Shown: positions 38,332 through 46,168 of the stretch, one piece after another
Numbering within the stretch: position 1 is the first letter of the stretch
Layout: each line of letters starts with the position of its first letter
NCBI RefSeq assembly: GCF_011761945.1
Contig: NZ_JAASQV010000001.1
Coordinates: 1,550,001-1,614,000, forward strand
DNA length: 64,000 bases
DNA from: Sphingomonas leidyi
GTDB lineage: Bacteria > Pseudomonadota > Alphaproteobacteria > Sphingomonadales > Sphingomonadaceae
Direction of reading: 5' to 3'
The notes under the pieces: generated by a model
Seen by the model: only the letters and a program-made list of their open reading frames with translations
Told to the model about the DNA's origin: nothing
The model's database searches: none
Position numbers and translations under genes: made by a program

Positions 38332-39318
38332 ATGAGTCAGTATCCCGCGCTCCGCCTCCGCCGCACCCGCGCTTCCGAATGGAGCCGCCGGCTGCATGCG
38401 GAAACCCTGCTCACCCCGGCGAACCTGATCTGGCCGCTCTTCGTCACCGAAGGCGAGGCGGAAGAGCCGATCGCATCGCTGCCCGGCGTCTCGCGCTGGG
38501 GCCTGAGGGACATCGTGGCGCGCGCGCGCGAGGCCCGCGACCTCGGCATTCCCTGCCTGGCGCTCTTCCCCAATACGCCGCGGGAACTGCGCACCGATGA
38601 CGGGCGCGAGGCGCTCAACCCGGACAATCTGATGTGCCGGGCGATCCGCGCGATCAAGGATGCGGTGCCCGAGATCGGCGTGCTCACCGACGTGGCGCTC
38701 GATCCCTATACCGCGCACGGCCATGACGGCATCGTCGACGCCCAGGGCTATGTCCTGAACGACGAGACCAGCGCGGTCCTGGTCGACCAGGCGCTGCTCC
38801 AGGCCGAGGCGGGGGCGGACATCGTCGCCCCGTCGGACATGATGGACGGCCGGGTCGGCGCGATCCGCGGCGCGCTCGAGGCCAATGGCCATGTCAACGT
38901 CCAGATCATGGCCTATGCCGCCAAATATGCCTCGGCCTTTTACGGCCCGTTCCGCGACGCGGTCGGCAGCCGCGGGCTGCTCAAGGGCGACAAGAAGACC
39001 TATCAGATGGACCCGGCCAATGCCGAGGAAGCGCTGCGCGAAGTCGCGCTCGACCTGGCCGAGGGCGCGGACAGCGTGATGGTGAAGCCCGGGCTGCCCT
39101 ATCTCGACATCATCCTGCGGGTGAAGGACGCGTTCCAGGTGCCGGTCTTCGCCTATCAGGTCTCCGGCGAATATGCGATGATCGAAGCCGCCGCTGCCGC
39201 CGGGGCTGGGGAGCGCGACGCGCTGGTGCTCGAGACGCTGATGGCCTTTCGCCGCGCCGGCTGCTCGGGCATGCTCACCTATCACGCGCCGCTGGCGGCA
39301 AGGCTGCTCGCCGGATGA
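38332..39318 (+). CDS. hemB: porphobilinogen synthase (delta-aminolevulinate dehydratase)
   Basis: Condenses two 5-aminolevulinates to porphobilinogen for heme. The 328-residue length is typical. Landmarks are LIWPLFVTEG, DVALDPYTAHGHDG (Zn/Mg region), the Schiff-base lysine segments YAAKYASAFYGPFRDA and SVMVKPGLPYLDII, and the C-terminal YQVSGEYAMIEAAAAAG. The cysteine-rich zinc loop is replaced by DPYTAHGH, so it belongs to the Mg-dependent type as in other alphaproteobacteria. Its stop overlaps the first GNAT gene (ATGA). Confidence 0.97.
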   Translation: MSQYPALRLRRTRASEWSRRLHAETLLTPANLIWPLFVTEGEAEEPIASLPGVSRWGLRDIVARAREARDLGIPCLALFPNTPRELRTDDGREALNPDNLMCRAIRAIKDAVPEIGVLTDVALDPYTAHGHDGIVDAQGYVLNDETSAVLVDQALLQAEAGADIVAPSDMMDGRVGAIRGALEANGHVNVQIMAYAAKYASAFYGPFRDAVGSRGLLKGDKKTYQMDPANAEEALREVALDLAEGADSVMVKPGLPYLDIILRVKDAFQVPVFAYQVSGEYAMIEAAAAAGAGERDALVLETLMAFRRAGCSGMLTYHAPLAARLLAG

Positions 39319-39851
39319 TCGCCACCGAACGCCTTCTCCTCCGCCCCTGGCGCGAGGCGGACAAGCCCGTCTTCCATACCCTCGCCAACACGCCGGCGAT
39401 GATGGCGCATTTCGGCGGCCCCGTGCCCCAGGCGAAGCACGATGCCATCATCGACAGGATGATGGCCCAGCAGGCGCGCCACGGCCATTGCATGTGGGTG
39501 GTCGAGCTCCTTGGGACCGGCGAGATGGCCGGTGTCTGCGGCGTGCGCATCGGCGGCCATCCCGACACGCCGGTGCCCGAGGAGCTGGAGATCGGCTGGC
39601 GCATCGGCGAGAAATTCTGGGGGCAGGGCATTGCGCGCGAGGCAGCGGAGGCAAGCATCGCCTGGAGCTGGGCCAATACCGACCGTCCGCGCATCGCCGC
39701 CTGGACGGTGATCGGCAACAGGCGCAGCTGGGGGCTGATGGAGCGGCTCGGCATGCACCGCCGCGCCGATCTCGATTTCCGGCACCCCGATTATGCGCCC
39801 GGCGATCCCTTCGGCGCGATGATCGTCTACGCGATCGACCGTCCGGCATGA
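39315..39851 (+). CDS. GNAT family N-acetyltransferase (RimJ/RimL-like), copy 1
   Basis: A 178-residue acetyltransferase: MIATERLLLRPWREADKPVF at the N-terminus and the acetyl-CoA loop EIGWRIGEKFWGQGIAREAA, with WSWANTDRPRIAAWTVIGNRRSWGLMERLGM. This is RimJ/RimL-type, transferring acetyl to an N-terminal or free amine; the target is unknown. It overlaps hemB upstream (ATGA) and copy 2 downstream (ATGA). Confidence 0.88.
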   Translation: MIATERLLLRPWREADKPVFHTLANTPAMMAHFGGPVPQAKHDAIIDRMMAQQARHGHCMWVVELLGTGEMAGVCGVRIGGHPDTPVPEELEIGWRIGEKFWGQGIAREAAEASIAWSWANTDRPRIAAWTVIGNRRSWGLMERLGMHRRADLDFRHPDYAPGDPFGAMIVYAIDRPA

Positions 39852-40390
39852 TCGAGACCGCCCGCCTTCACCTGCGCCCCTGGGCGCCCGAGGATCGCCC
39901 GGCGTTCGAGGCGCTGGTCAACACGCCCGCGATGATGGCCCGGCTCGGCGGCCTGAAGGGGCCAGCGGACATCGATGCCATGTTCGCGCGCCGGCTCGAC
40001 GATCAGGCCCGCTACGGCTTCTGCTATTGGGCCACGGTGCTGCGCGACACCGGCGAACTGGTCGGCAGTTGCGGCATCCGCATCGCCAGCAACTACGGCT
40101 CCGAAGCGCCCGTCGCCGGAATGCCGGAAATCGGCTGGCGCGTCGCCGAGGCGCATTGGGGCAAGGGCTATGCCCGCGAGGCCGCCGAGGCGAGCATCGC
40201 CTGGGGCTGGGCCAATCTCGACGCGTCTGCGATCGGCGCCTGGACTACCATCGGGAACACCGCCAGCTGGGGACTCATGGAGCGTCTCGGCATGCAGCGC
40301 CGTGCGGATCTCGATTTCCGCCTCCGCGGCTATTCCGCGGAGGACCCGGTGGGCGCGATGATCGTCTATATGCTGGAGCGCCCCCGATGA
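39848..40390 (+). CDS. GNAT family N-acetyltransferase, copy 2
   Basis: 180 residues, clearly a paralogue of copy 1: MIETARLHLRPWAPEDRPAFE, EIGWRVAEAHWGKGYAREAA and TIGNTASWGLMERLGMQRRADLDF. The start at 39848 is within the stop of copy 1 (ATGA) and it ends in the start of copy 3 (ATGA). The frame is open upstream of the ATG, but those residues are shadow sequence of copy 1. Confidence 0.88.
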   Translation: MIETARLHLRPWAPEDRPAFEALVNTPAMMARLGGLKGPADIDAMFARRLDDQARYGFCYWATVLRDTGELVGSCGIRIASNYGSEAPVAGMPEIGWRVAEAHWGKGYAREAAEASIAWGWANLDASAIGAWTTIGNTASWGLMERLGMQRRADLDFRLRGYSAEDPVGAMIVYMLERPR

Positions 40391-40917
40391 TCGAAACCGA
40401 ACGCCTGATCCTGCGTCGTTGGCGGGACAGCGATCGCCCGGCCTGGCATGCCATGGGCCGGGATCCCGCGGTGATGGAGTTTCTCGGCCCGCCCCTGTCT
40501 CCGGAAGCGGCGGACGCGGCCATGGCGCGGCAGAACGCCCTGCTCGACGCGCACGGCCATTGCTTCTGGGCGGTCGAGCGCAAGGAGGATGGTGCCTTCC
40601 TGGGCTTTTGCGGCCTCAAGCCCGGTCCGGAGGGCACGCCGCTCTTCGGCGAAGTCGAGATCGGTTGGCGCTTCGCTCCGGCCCATTGGGGCAGGGGCTA
40701 TGCCCGCGAGGGCGCGCAGGCCAGCCTCGACTGGGCCTGGGCCAATCTCGACGTGCCGACGGTCGCGGCGATGACAGTGCTCGGCAACACCCGCAGCTGG
40801 GGATTGATGGAGCGTCTGGGCATGGTGCGGGCGCCCGCCGACGACTTCATCCATCCGCAGGCGCCCGATTGGCTGAACCCGCACATCACCTATCGGATCG
40901 CGCGACCCGCCGGGTAG
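40387..40917 (+). CDS. GNAT family N-acetyltransferase, copy 3
   Basis: 176 residues, more diverged than copies 1 and 2: MIETERLILRRWRDSDRPAW, EIGWRFAPAHWGRGYAREGA, LGNTRSWGLMERLGM and a different C-terminus (DDFIHPQAPDWLNPHITYRI). Starts in the ATGA overlap with copy 2. No further gene follows for 233 bp; in that gap only a weak TCGGGGC/GCCCCGA hairpin (41056-41075) is seen. Confidence 0.88.
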   Translation: MIETERLILRRWRDSDRPAWHAMGRDPAVMEFLGPPLSPEAADAAMARQNALLDAHGHCFWAVERKEDGAFLGFCGLKPGPEGTPLFGEVEIGWRFAPAHWGRGYAREGAQASLDWAWANLDVPTVAAMTVLGNTRSWGLMERLGMVRAPADDFIHPQAPDWLNPHITYRIARPAG

Positions 40918-41150
40918 GACACCGGGCATATCGGCGCTCGGGCACCGGCGACCCTTTACTAGCGGGATTTCCTCTGCTTGCGTCCGCTGCATGATCGTGT
41001 CGCACATCCTGCAGCTTGCCTCGTCCGAGCGGAGCGGAGACTCCGGACGGGGAAATCGGGGCCCCCATGCCCCGAACTTCCTGAATTTCCGCCCGCGGTT
41101 CATCCATCGGCAAGCCGAATCGCTGCACAGCGGCGCGGAGGCCTGAGGCG

Positions 41151-43433
41151 ATGGAGAATGCAATCGACGACGTGACGCCGCAGGCCGGCACGCGCACCAC
41201 GCGCTGGCTGTTCGTCGCCGCGATCCTGGCTGGCTCCTTCCTGCTCTTCCTCGTTCAGCCCATGGTCGCGCGCATGGCGCTGCCCCAGCTGGGCGGCGCG
41301 CCCGCAGTGTGGAACAGCGCGATGCTGGTCTATCAGGCGCTGCTGCTCGGCGGCTATTCCTATGCGCACTGGCTCGGCCGGGTGCCGCCACGGGCCCAGG
41401 CGACGATCCATCTCGCCGTGCTTCTGGTAGCGGCGCTCTGGCTGCCGATCGGCGTGATCGCCATGGAACTGCCCGGCGAAGCGGAGCCGGCGCTCTGGGT
41501 GCCCTGGCTGCTCGTCGCCTCGATCGGCCCGCTGTTCTTCGCCATCTCGGCCCAGGCGCCGCTTCTCCAGCGCTGGTACAGTATCGCCAGCCATGGGCGG
41601 GATCCCTATGCCCTTTACGCCGCCTCCAATATCGGCAGCTTCGGCGGGCTGATCGCCTATCCGCTGATCGTCGAGCCCAATCTGGCGCTCAAGGGACAGA
41701 GCTGGCTGTGGACCGGCGGTTACGTGCTGGTCCTGCTCCTCGTTGCCGGCTGCGCCGCGCGCCTGCCGCGCCGGGCGGAAGACGAGCCGCATGTCGCGCA
41801 CCATACGCCCGCGCCGCCCTGGCGCCGGGTGTTCCACTGGATCGCGCTGGCGCTGGTCCCCTCGGGCCTGATGCTGGCGACCACCACCTTCCTCACCACC
41901 GACATCGTGGCAGTGCCGATGCTGTGGGTGCTGCCGCTCGGCCTCTATCTGCTGAGCTTCTCGGTCGCCTTTCGCGACAATGCGGTGCTGCCCGAGATTC
42001 TCACCAAGTTCGCGCCGGTGATCATCCTGATGTTCGGCGCAACGCTGATCGCCGGCCATCAGCAGCTCGCCTATCTCAACGCCGTCATCGGGCTGTTGCT
42101 GCTTTTCACCGTCTCGGTGACGCTGCATGCCCGCATGTATGCCTTGCGGCCGGCGCCGGACCGGCTCACCGGCTTCTATCTCGCCATGTCGGTGGGCGGC
42201 GTGCTCGGCGGCGTGTTCGCCGGCCTGATCGCGCCGATCCTGTTCGACTGGACCTATGAATATCCGCTGCTCGTGCTGGCGGCGGGCGCGCTCTGCCCGC
42301 AGATGTTCCTCCTGTCGGCGATCGGGGATTTCTGGCGGCACGGGACGCGGGGCAAGACGATCACGCTGGTCGCGCTCGTCGTGCTGCTGGTCTGGCTCGG
42401 CGCGGTCAATCCCGGCAACCTCCTCGGCATCATGCACGAGCAGATCGCCTTCGTGCTCGTCGCGCTGCTCGGCCTGTTCGCAGTGGGGCGCCGCCCGGCC
42501 TATCTGGCGGCGCTGGCGGGCGGGCTGATCCTGTTCGGCGGCTATCGCTCGATCCAGCTCTCGCTCACCGATGCGCGCACGCGCAGCTATTTCGGCGTCT
42601 ACACCGTCACCGACTATGACAATGAGCGCCAGCTCGCGCACGGCACCACGCTGCACGGCATCCAGCTGAAGGGCGCGCTCTCGACGCGGCCGACGACCTA
42701 TTACGTGCCCGGATCGGGCGTGGGGCAGGCGATGCAGGCGCTGCCCGACCTCTATGGTGCGGCCGCACGCGTCGGCGTGGTCGGCCTCGGCACCGGTACG
42801 CTCGCCTGCTATGCCAAGCCCGGCCAGAGCTGGCGCTTCTTCGAGATCGATCCGGCGATCGTCCATCTCGCCCGCGATTCGGGCAAGTTCACCTTCCTGC
42901 GGCAATGCGCGCCCCAGACGCGCATCTCGATCGGCGATGCGCGCGTGCGCCTGACCGAGACGCAGAGCGCCAGCCTGGACCTGCTCGCGCTCGACGCCTT
43001 CTCGTCGGATACGGTGCCGATGCATCTGCTCACGCGCCAGGCCTTCGCCACCTATGGCCGGGTGCTGGCGCCGAACGGGCTGCTGCTCGTCCACATCTCC
43101 AACCGGTTCATGGCGCTGGCGCCCGTGGTGTCCGCCGCGGCGCACGATGGCGGCTGGAAGGCGGTGCGGCTGTCCTATGAGCCGGAGCCGCATTTCGTCG
43201 CCACCCCGCAGCCGGGCGGCGGCACGAAGGTGGAGCAGATCGAGCCCGAGGCCGAATCGGCTTCGGAATGGATCGCGCTCAGCCATGACCAGGCGATGCT
43301 CGACCGGCTGGTGGCCCGCGGCGGCGGCTGGCGGCGGCTTCAGTCCTGGCCCGGTTTCGAACCCTGGACCGATGACTATGCTTCGGTGATGCCCGTGCTC
43401 CGGGTGCTGCACCCGGAGCTGGCGGGGAACTGA
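41151..43433 (+). CDS. fused membrane / spermidine-synthase-like protein
   Basis: A 760-residue protein with an N-terminal multi-pass region (residues ~15-480, about 12 hydrophobic segments, e.g. AAILAGSFLLFLVQPMVARMALPQLGG) and a C-terminal Rossmann methyltransferase-like domain of the spermidine synthase fold (residues ~530-740; VVGLGTGTLACYAKPGQSWRFFEIDPAIVHLAR, DLLALDAFSSDTVPMHLLT). Such MFS/spermidine-synthase fusions are known but of unproven activity. The Asp-rich substrate residues of true SpeE are only partly evident, so polyamine synthesis is not assured. Confidence 0.85.
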   Translation: MENAIDDVTPQAGTRTTRWLFVAAILAGSFLLFLVQPMVARMALPQLGGAPAVWNSAMLVYQALLLGGYSYAHWLGRVPPRAQATIHLAVLLVAALWLPIGVIAMELPGEAEPALWVPWLLVASIGPLFFAISAQAPLLQRWYSIASHGRDPYALYAASNIGSFGGLIAYPLIVEPNLALKGQSWLWTGGYVLVLLLVAGCAARLPRRAEDEPHVAHHTPAPPWRRVFHWIALALVPSGLMLATTTFLTTDIVAVPMLWVLPLGLYLLSFSVAFRDNAVLPEILTKFAPVIILMFGATLIAGHQQLAYLNAVIGLLLLFTVSVTLHARMYALRPAPDRLTGFYLAMSVGGVLGGVFAGLIAPILFDWTYEYPLLVLAAGALCPQMFLLSAIGDFWRHGTRGKTITLVALVVLLVWLGAVNPGNLLGIMHEQIAFVLVALLGLFAVGRRPAYLAALAGGLILFGGYRSIQLSLTDARTRSYFGVYTVTDYDNERQLAHGTTLHGIQLKGALSTRPTTYYVPGSGVGQAMQALPDLYGAAARVGVVGLGTGTLACYAKPGQSWRFFEIDPAIVHLARDSGKFTFLRQCAPQTRISIGDARVRLTETQSASLDLLALDAFSSDTVPMHLLTRQAFATYGRVLAPNGLLLVHISNRFMALAPVVSAAAHDGGWKAVRLSYEPEPHFVATPQPGGGTKVEQIEPEAESASEWIALSHDQAMLDRLVARGGGWRRLQSWPGFEPWTDDYASVMPVLRVLHPELAGN

Positions 43434-43931
43434 CTAGCGGCCGGTGCCGCCCAGCGCGGCTTCGAGCGAATCGATCCTTGCCTGTTGCGAGGAAGCGGCC
43501 CGGTCGGCATCGGCCAGGGCGGCATCGAGCGCGGGATAGGGCGGCAGGCCGTCGACGCCGCGCTGGGTCGCCAGCGCGTCCAGGTCCGACAGGGCAGTCA
43601 CGGCCGGGCGGCGCAGCTCGGCGAGCTGACCCATCGCTACCTGCGCCTGCAGCCAGGCCTCGGAGCCCTGGGGCAGGCCGCGCGAGACGGCGATCCTGGC
43701 CTCGGCATCCTGGGCACCGGCGGTGAAGGCCTTGGTGCCTGCATCCAGCGCCCCGCGGATCTCGGCGATTCGCTTGTCGAGCGCGGCATCGGGCGTCGCG
43801 ACCGGCACCGGCCGCTCGGGCTCGGCAAGGCTCGTCGATTCGATGGGGCGAGGCAGCAGCGAGGGATATCGGCCCGTCGCCTGGGTGCAGCCGGCGAGCC
43901 CGGCGAAGCTGAGCAGCAGAATAAATCGCAT
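43434..43931 (-). CDS. hypothetical lipoprotein
   Basis: 165 residues with a lipoprotein signal MRFILLLSFAGLAGC (Cys15 in the lipobox LAGC), a short Pro-rich linker and a helical, Ala/Asp-rich mature part (RIAEIRGALDAGTKAFTAGAQDAEARIA, DALATQRGVDGLPPYPALDAALADADRAA). Probably an envelope coiled-coil/helical protein; family not recognised. It is convergent with the fused spermidine-synthase gene, whose stop touches it directly. Confidence 0.75.
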   Translation of the reverse strand: MRFILLLSFAGLAGCTQATGRYPSLLPRPIESTSLAEPERPVPVATPDAALDKRIAEIRGALDAGTKAFTAGAQDAEARIAVSRGLPQGSEAWLQAQVAMGQLAELRRPAVTALSDLDALATQRGVDGLPPYPALDAALADADRAASSQQARIDSLEAALGGTGR

Positions 43932-44013
43932 GTCAGCGCCTTATGCTTGTGGAAAACTGCACGCAACGGCTTGCGCGATCCGAAAACCGCTTCTAAAGGC
44001 ACCCCTCCACAGC

Positions 44014-44090
44014 GCGCCCGTAGCTCAGCTGGATAGAGCATCAGACTACGAATCTGAGGGTCGGACGTTCGAATCGTTCCGGGCGCGCCA
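44014..44090 (+). tRNA. tRNA-Arg (ACG)
   Basis: 77-nt cloverleaf with acceptor arms GCGCCCG (44014-44020) and CGGGCGC (44080-44086), discriminator G, and encoded CCA (44088-44090). The anticodon loop CTACGAA gives ACG (Arg), the T arm GGACGTTCGAATCGTTCC is intact. A strong terminator follows. Confidence 0.95.
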
Positions 44091-44092
44091 TT

Positions 44093-44129
44093 AAAAACCC
44101 CGCTAGGCCAACGGCTTAGCGGGGTTTTT
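44093..44129 (+). terminator. intrinsic terminator after tRNA-Arg
   Basis: 13-bp arms AAAAACCCCGCTA / TAGCGGGGTTTTT with an 11-nt loop, ending in the T run; directly 3' of tRNA-Arg. Because the arms carry A and T tracts on both sides it could act bidirectionally. Confidence 0.9.
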
Positions 44130-44186
44130 ATGTTCCGGGGTTCGAGCGTACTTGGCGCTCCGGCCGCGCCCTGCGATGCAGGCATC

Positions 44187-44474
44187 ATGCGGACCATCCA
44201 TATCGATTGCACGGGGGTGACGTCGCCGGGGGCGTTCTGGCAACGCTATCTCGACGCTGCCGCCCCCGAGCAGGCGGACCTGTTCGGATGCAATCTGGAC
44301 GCCTTCTGGGACGCCATGGAAGCGGGAGGGCCGGGATGGCCCGGCGGGGCAAGGCTGGTCTTCACCCATTCGGAGGCGCTGCGGCCGCTGAAGTGCCGGG
44401 ACGGCATGTCTTTCCTGGATGCGCTGCGCCGAATCGCGACCGAGTCGACCGCGACGCGGATCGAGTTCACCTGA
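44187..44474 (+). CDS. barstar-like RNase inhibitor
   Basis: 95 residues resembling barstar: TIHIDCTGVTSPGAFWQRYLDA, then LFGCNLDAFWDAMEAGG, the helix-2 region (FGxNLDALWD in barstar) that plugs the barnase active site, and C-terminal LDALRRIATESTATRIEF. Barstar inhibits barnase-type ribonucleases; no barnase or toxin gene is adjacent. The frame starts at 44130, but ATG 44187 is preferred. It lies between the tRNA-Arg terminator and a convergent kinase gene. Confidence 0.75.
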   Translation: MRTIHIDCTGVTSPGAFWQRYLDAAAPEQADLFGCNLDAFWDAMEAGGPGWPGGARLVFTHSEALRPLKCRDGMSFLDALRRIATESTATRIEFT

Positions 44475-44479
44475 CCGAA

Positions 44480-45781
44480 TCAGGCCGTGGGTGGGTTGCC
44501 CGGCAGGATCACGGTCACGCGCAGGCCGCCGATCGGCGAGCGGCTCGCCTCGATCCGCCCGTGATGCGCCTCCACGATCGCTCGCGCGGTCGCCAGGCCC
44601 AGGCCCGAGGCCGCCGATTCGTCGGCACGATCCGAACTGCGGTAGAAAGGCTCGAACAGGCGCTGGGCGAGCATTACGTCCACGCCGGGCGCATTGTCGT
44701 CGATGATCAGTCGCCAGGCGTCGCGCGAACTCTCCAGGCCCAGCACGATGCGGCCGTTGCGCGGCGTGTAGCGCAGCGAATTGTCGATCAGCGCGCCGAA
44801 CAGCTGCTCGATTCGCGCGCCGTCCCATTTCACGATCACCGTATATTCGGGGAGCGTGCTCGTCTCCAGCCGCACGCCCTGCGCCTCGGCGCGCTTGCGA
44901 TCGGCATAGATGGCATTGTGGATCAGCGCGCGCGGATCGACCGAGGCGAAGGTGACGGGCAGGCGGCCGAGATCGGCGAGCGCGACCGCGTTCAGGTCCT
45001 CCGCCATGTGGATCAGCCGCCGGGTATCCTCCTCGATCGCGCCGATCAGCGCGGGCGGAAGCGGCGGCTGCACGTCGCACAGCTTGATGAAATGCTCGCC
45101 CATATTCTCGGTCGGGCCCTTGAGCTCGCCCGAAATCGAGACCAGCCAGGTGCGGCGCGCGGTTTCCAGGCGGCTGAACTGGCTGGCGATGCGGCGCAGG
45201 TTGCGCATCGTCGCCACCACTTCGGCCGGCCCTTCCTCGTCGAAATAAAGGTCGAGGTCGCCGTTCACCACGTCGCGGCTCATCCGGTAGAGCTGGAGCT
45301 GCGGCCGCGACCAGCGCCGCGCGAAGACATAGGCCATCACCAGCAGCAGCACGAACAGCACCACCACGATGGCGGCCACGCCGATATACTGGGTGGCGAG
45401 CACACGCCGGTCCTGGTCGGAAAGTTCGGGCGGGCGGACCACCCGCGCCGTCGCCACCGTGCGGCCGTCGACCTGGACGGGGCGCTCGGCGCGCGCGGCC
45501 AGGGAAGTGGTGGGGCCGGCGATCGCGTGGCCCTGCGGATCCACGAGCAGGATGCGGCCGGCAAGCGGCCCGGGCAGGTTCGCGACCTGATCGAGCGGGC
45601 GCCCGGCGCGGGCCGCTTCGGCAACCGTCTGGACAAAGGCGTCGAGCCGCTCGCGATCGCGCTGGGCCAGCTCGGCCTGCTGGCTCTCGTGCATCACGAA
45701 CACCATCAGGCCGCCCGGCACGATCGCCGCGAGCAGCGCCTGCGCCGCCAAAGAGGAAAAGATGCCTCGAAACAAACGCAC
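44480..45781 (-). CDS. sensor histidine kinase homologue lacking the phospho-accepting His
   Basis: 433 residues, built like a BaeS/EnvZ-type kinase: an N-terminal helix (residues ~10-30), a periplasmic segment to ~130, a second helix (~132-152), HAMP (~155-205), a DHp-like region and a HATPase domain with N334 in ALIDNSLRYTP, DDNAPGV, FEPFYRSSD and GLGLATARAIVEAHHG. In the H box, the usual SHELRTPL is RRTWLVSISGELKGPTENMG, so Gly218 replaces the phosphorylated His. ATP binding should survive, autophosphorylation in the normal manner should not. No response regulator is adjacent. Confidence 0.85.
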   Translation of the reverse strand: MRLFRGIFSSLAAQALLAAIVPGGLMVFVMHESQQAELAQRDRERLDAFVQTVAEAARAGRPLDQVANLPGPLAGRILLVDPQGHAIAGPTTSLAARAERPVQVDGRTVATARVVRPPELSDQDRRVLATQYIGVAAIVVVLFVLLLVMAYVFARRWSRPQLQLYRMSRDVVNGDLDLYFDEEGPAEVVATMRNLRRIASQFSRLETARRTWLVSISGELKGPTENMGEHFIKLCDVQPPLPPALIGAIEEDTRRLIHMAEDLNAVALADLGRLPVTFASVDPRALIHNAIYADRKRAEAQGVRLETSTLPEYTVIVKWDGARIEQLFGALIDNSLRYTPRNGRIVLGLESSRDAWRLIIDDNAPGVDVMLAQRLFEPFYRSSDRADESAASGLGLATARAIVEAHHGRIEASRSPIGGLRVTVILPGNPPTA

Positions 45782-45851
45782 GCGCTCAGAACCTCCCCAC
45801 AGGCCAGCTCGCCGGCCCTAGCCCCCGACTATTACAGACGCAATTCCCCGC

Positions 45852-46064
45852 TCAATCCGGAACATCGAAGCTGTCCAGTATCTTGGCGCCCGCCATGAAT
45901 ACAGCAATCGGGCACAACGCGAAGAGCATCCAGCCACCCCAGCCCGGAAACTTCCCCAGATAATGGACCCCGCGTTCGGTCGCGCCACAGGCAAGGCCAT
46001 AGATGACCAGAAAGGCCTCGAACTTGGTCTTGATCGTGAACAGGCGACGGATGCGATGGAGCAT
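45852..46064 (-). CDS. small membrane protein, function unknown
   Basis: A 70-residue protein with two hydrophobic stretches (FEAFLVIYGLACGATERGV and WGGWMLFALCPIAVFMAGAK) in a hairpin arrangement and a basic N-terminus (MLHRIRRLFTIKTK). Not recognised as a named family. It is a credible gene because the ATG is followed by a clean frame and the other overlapping frames in the region look less protein-like. A minus-strand TTGACA lies upstream (~46135). Confidence 0.55.
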   Translation of the reverse strand: MLHRIRRLFTIKTKFEAFLVIYGLACGATERGVHYLGKFPGWGGWMLFALCPIAVFMAGAKILDSFDVPD

Positions 46065-46168
46065 GGCAAAGGTTAAGCAAGCGCCGGGCCAAGCGCCAAA
46101 ACACGTAGTTTCGCGTTAAATTAGATAGTTAACTGTCAATTATTCCGACAGTTCGGCCGTCCGTGACG

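Noticed and set aside
35674..39285. 1203-residue open frame on the minus strand
   Set aside because: It lies antisense to the choice-of-anchor, MATE and hemB genes, all strongly supported; its sequence is low-complexity Arg/His/Glu/Ala-rich as typical of antisense frames in high-GC DNA.
41056..41075. TCGGGGC/GCCCCGA hairpin after the GNAT genes
   Set aside because: Seven-bp stem without T tract; too weak to call as a terminator.
41100..43412. 770-residue minus-strand frame
   Set aside because: Antisense to the fused spermidine-synthase gene; composition is His/Glu/Arg/Gln-rich with no domain.
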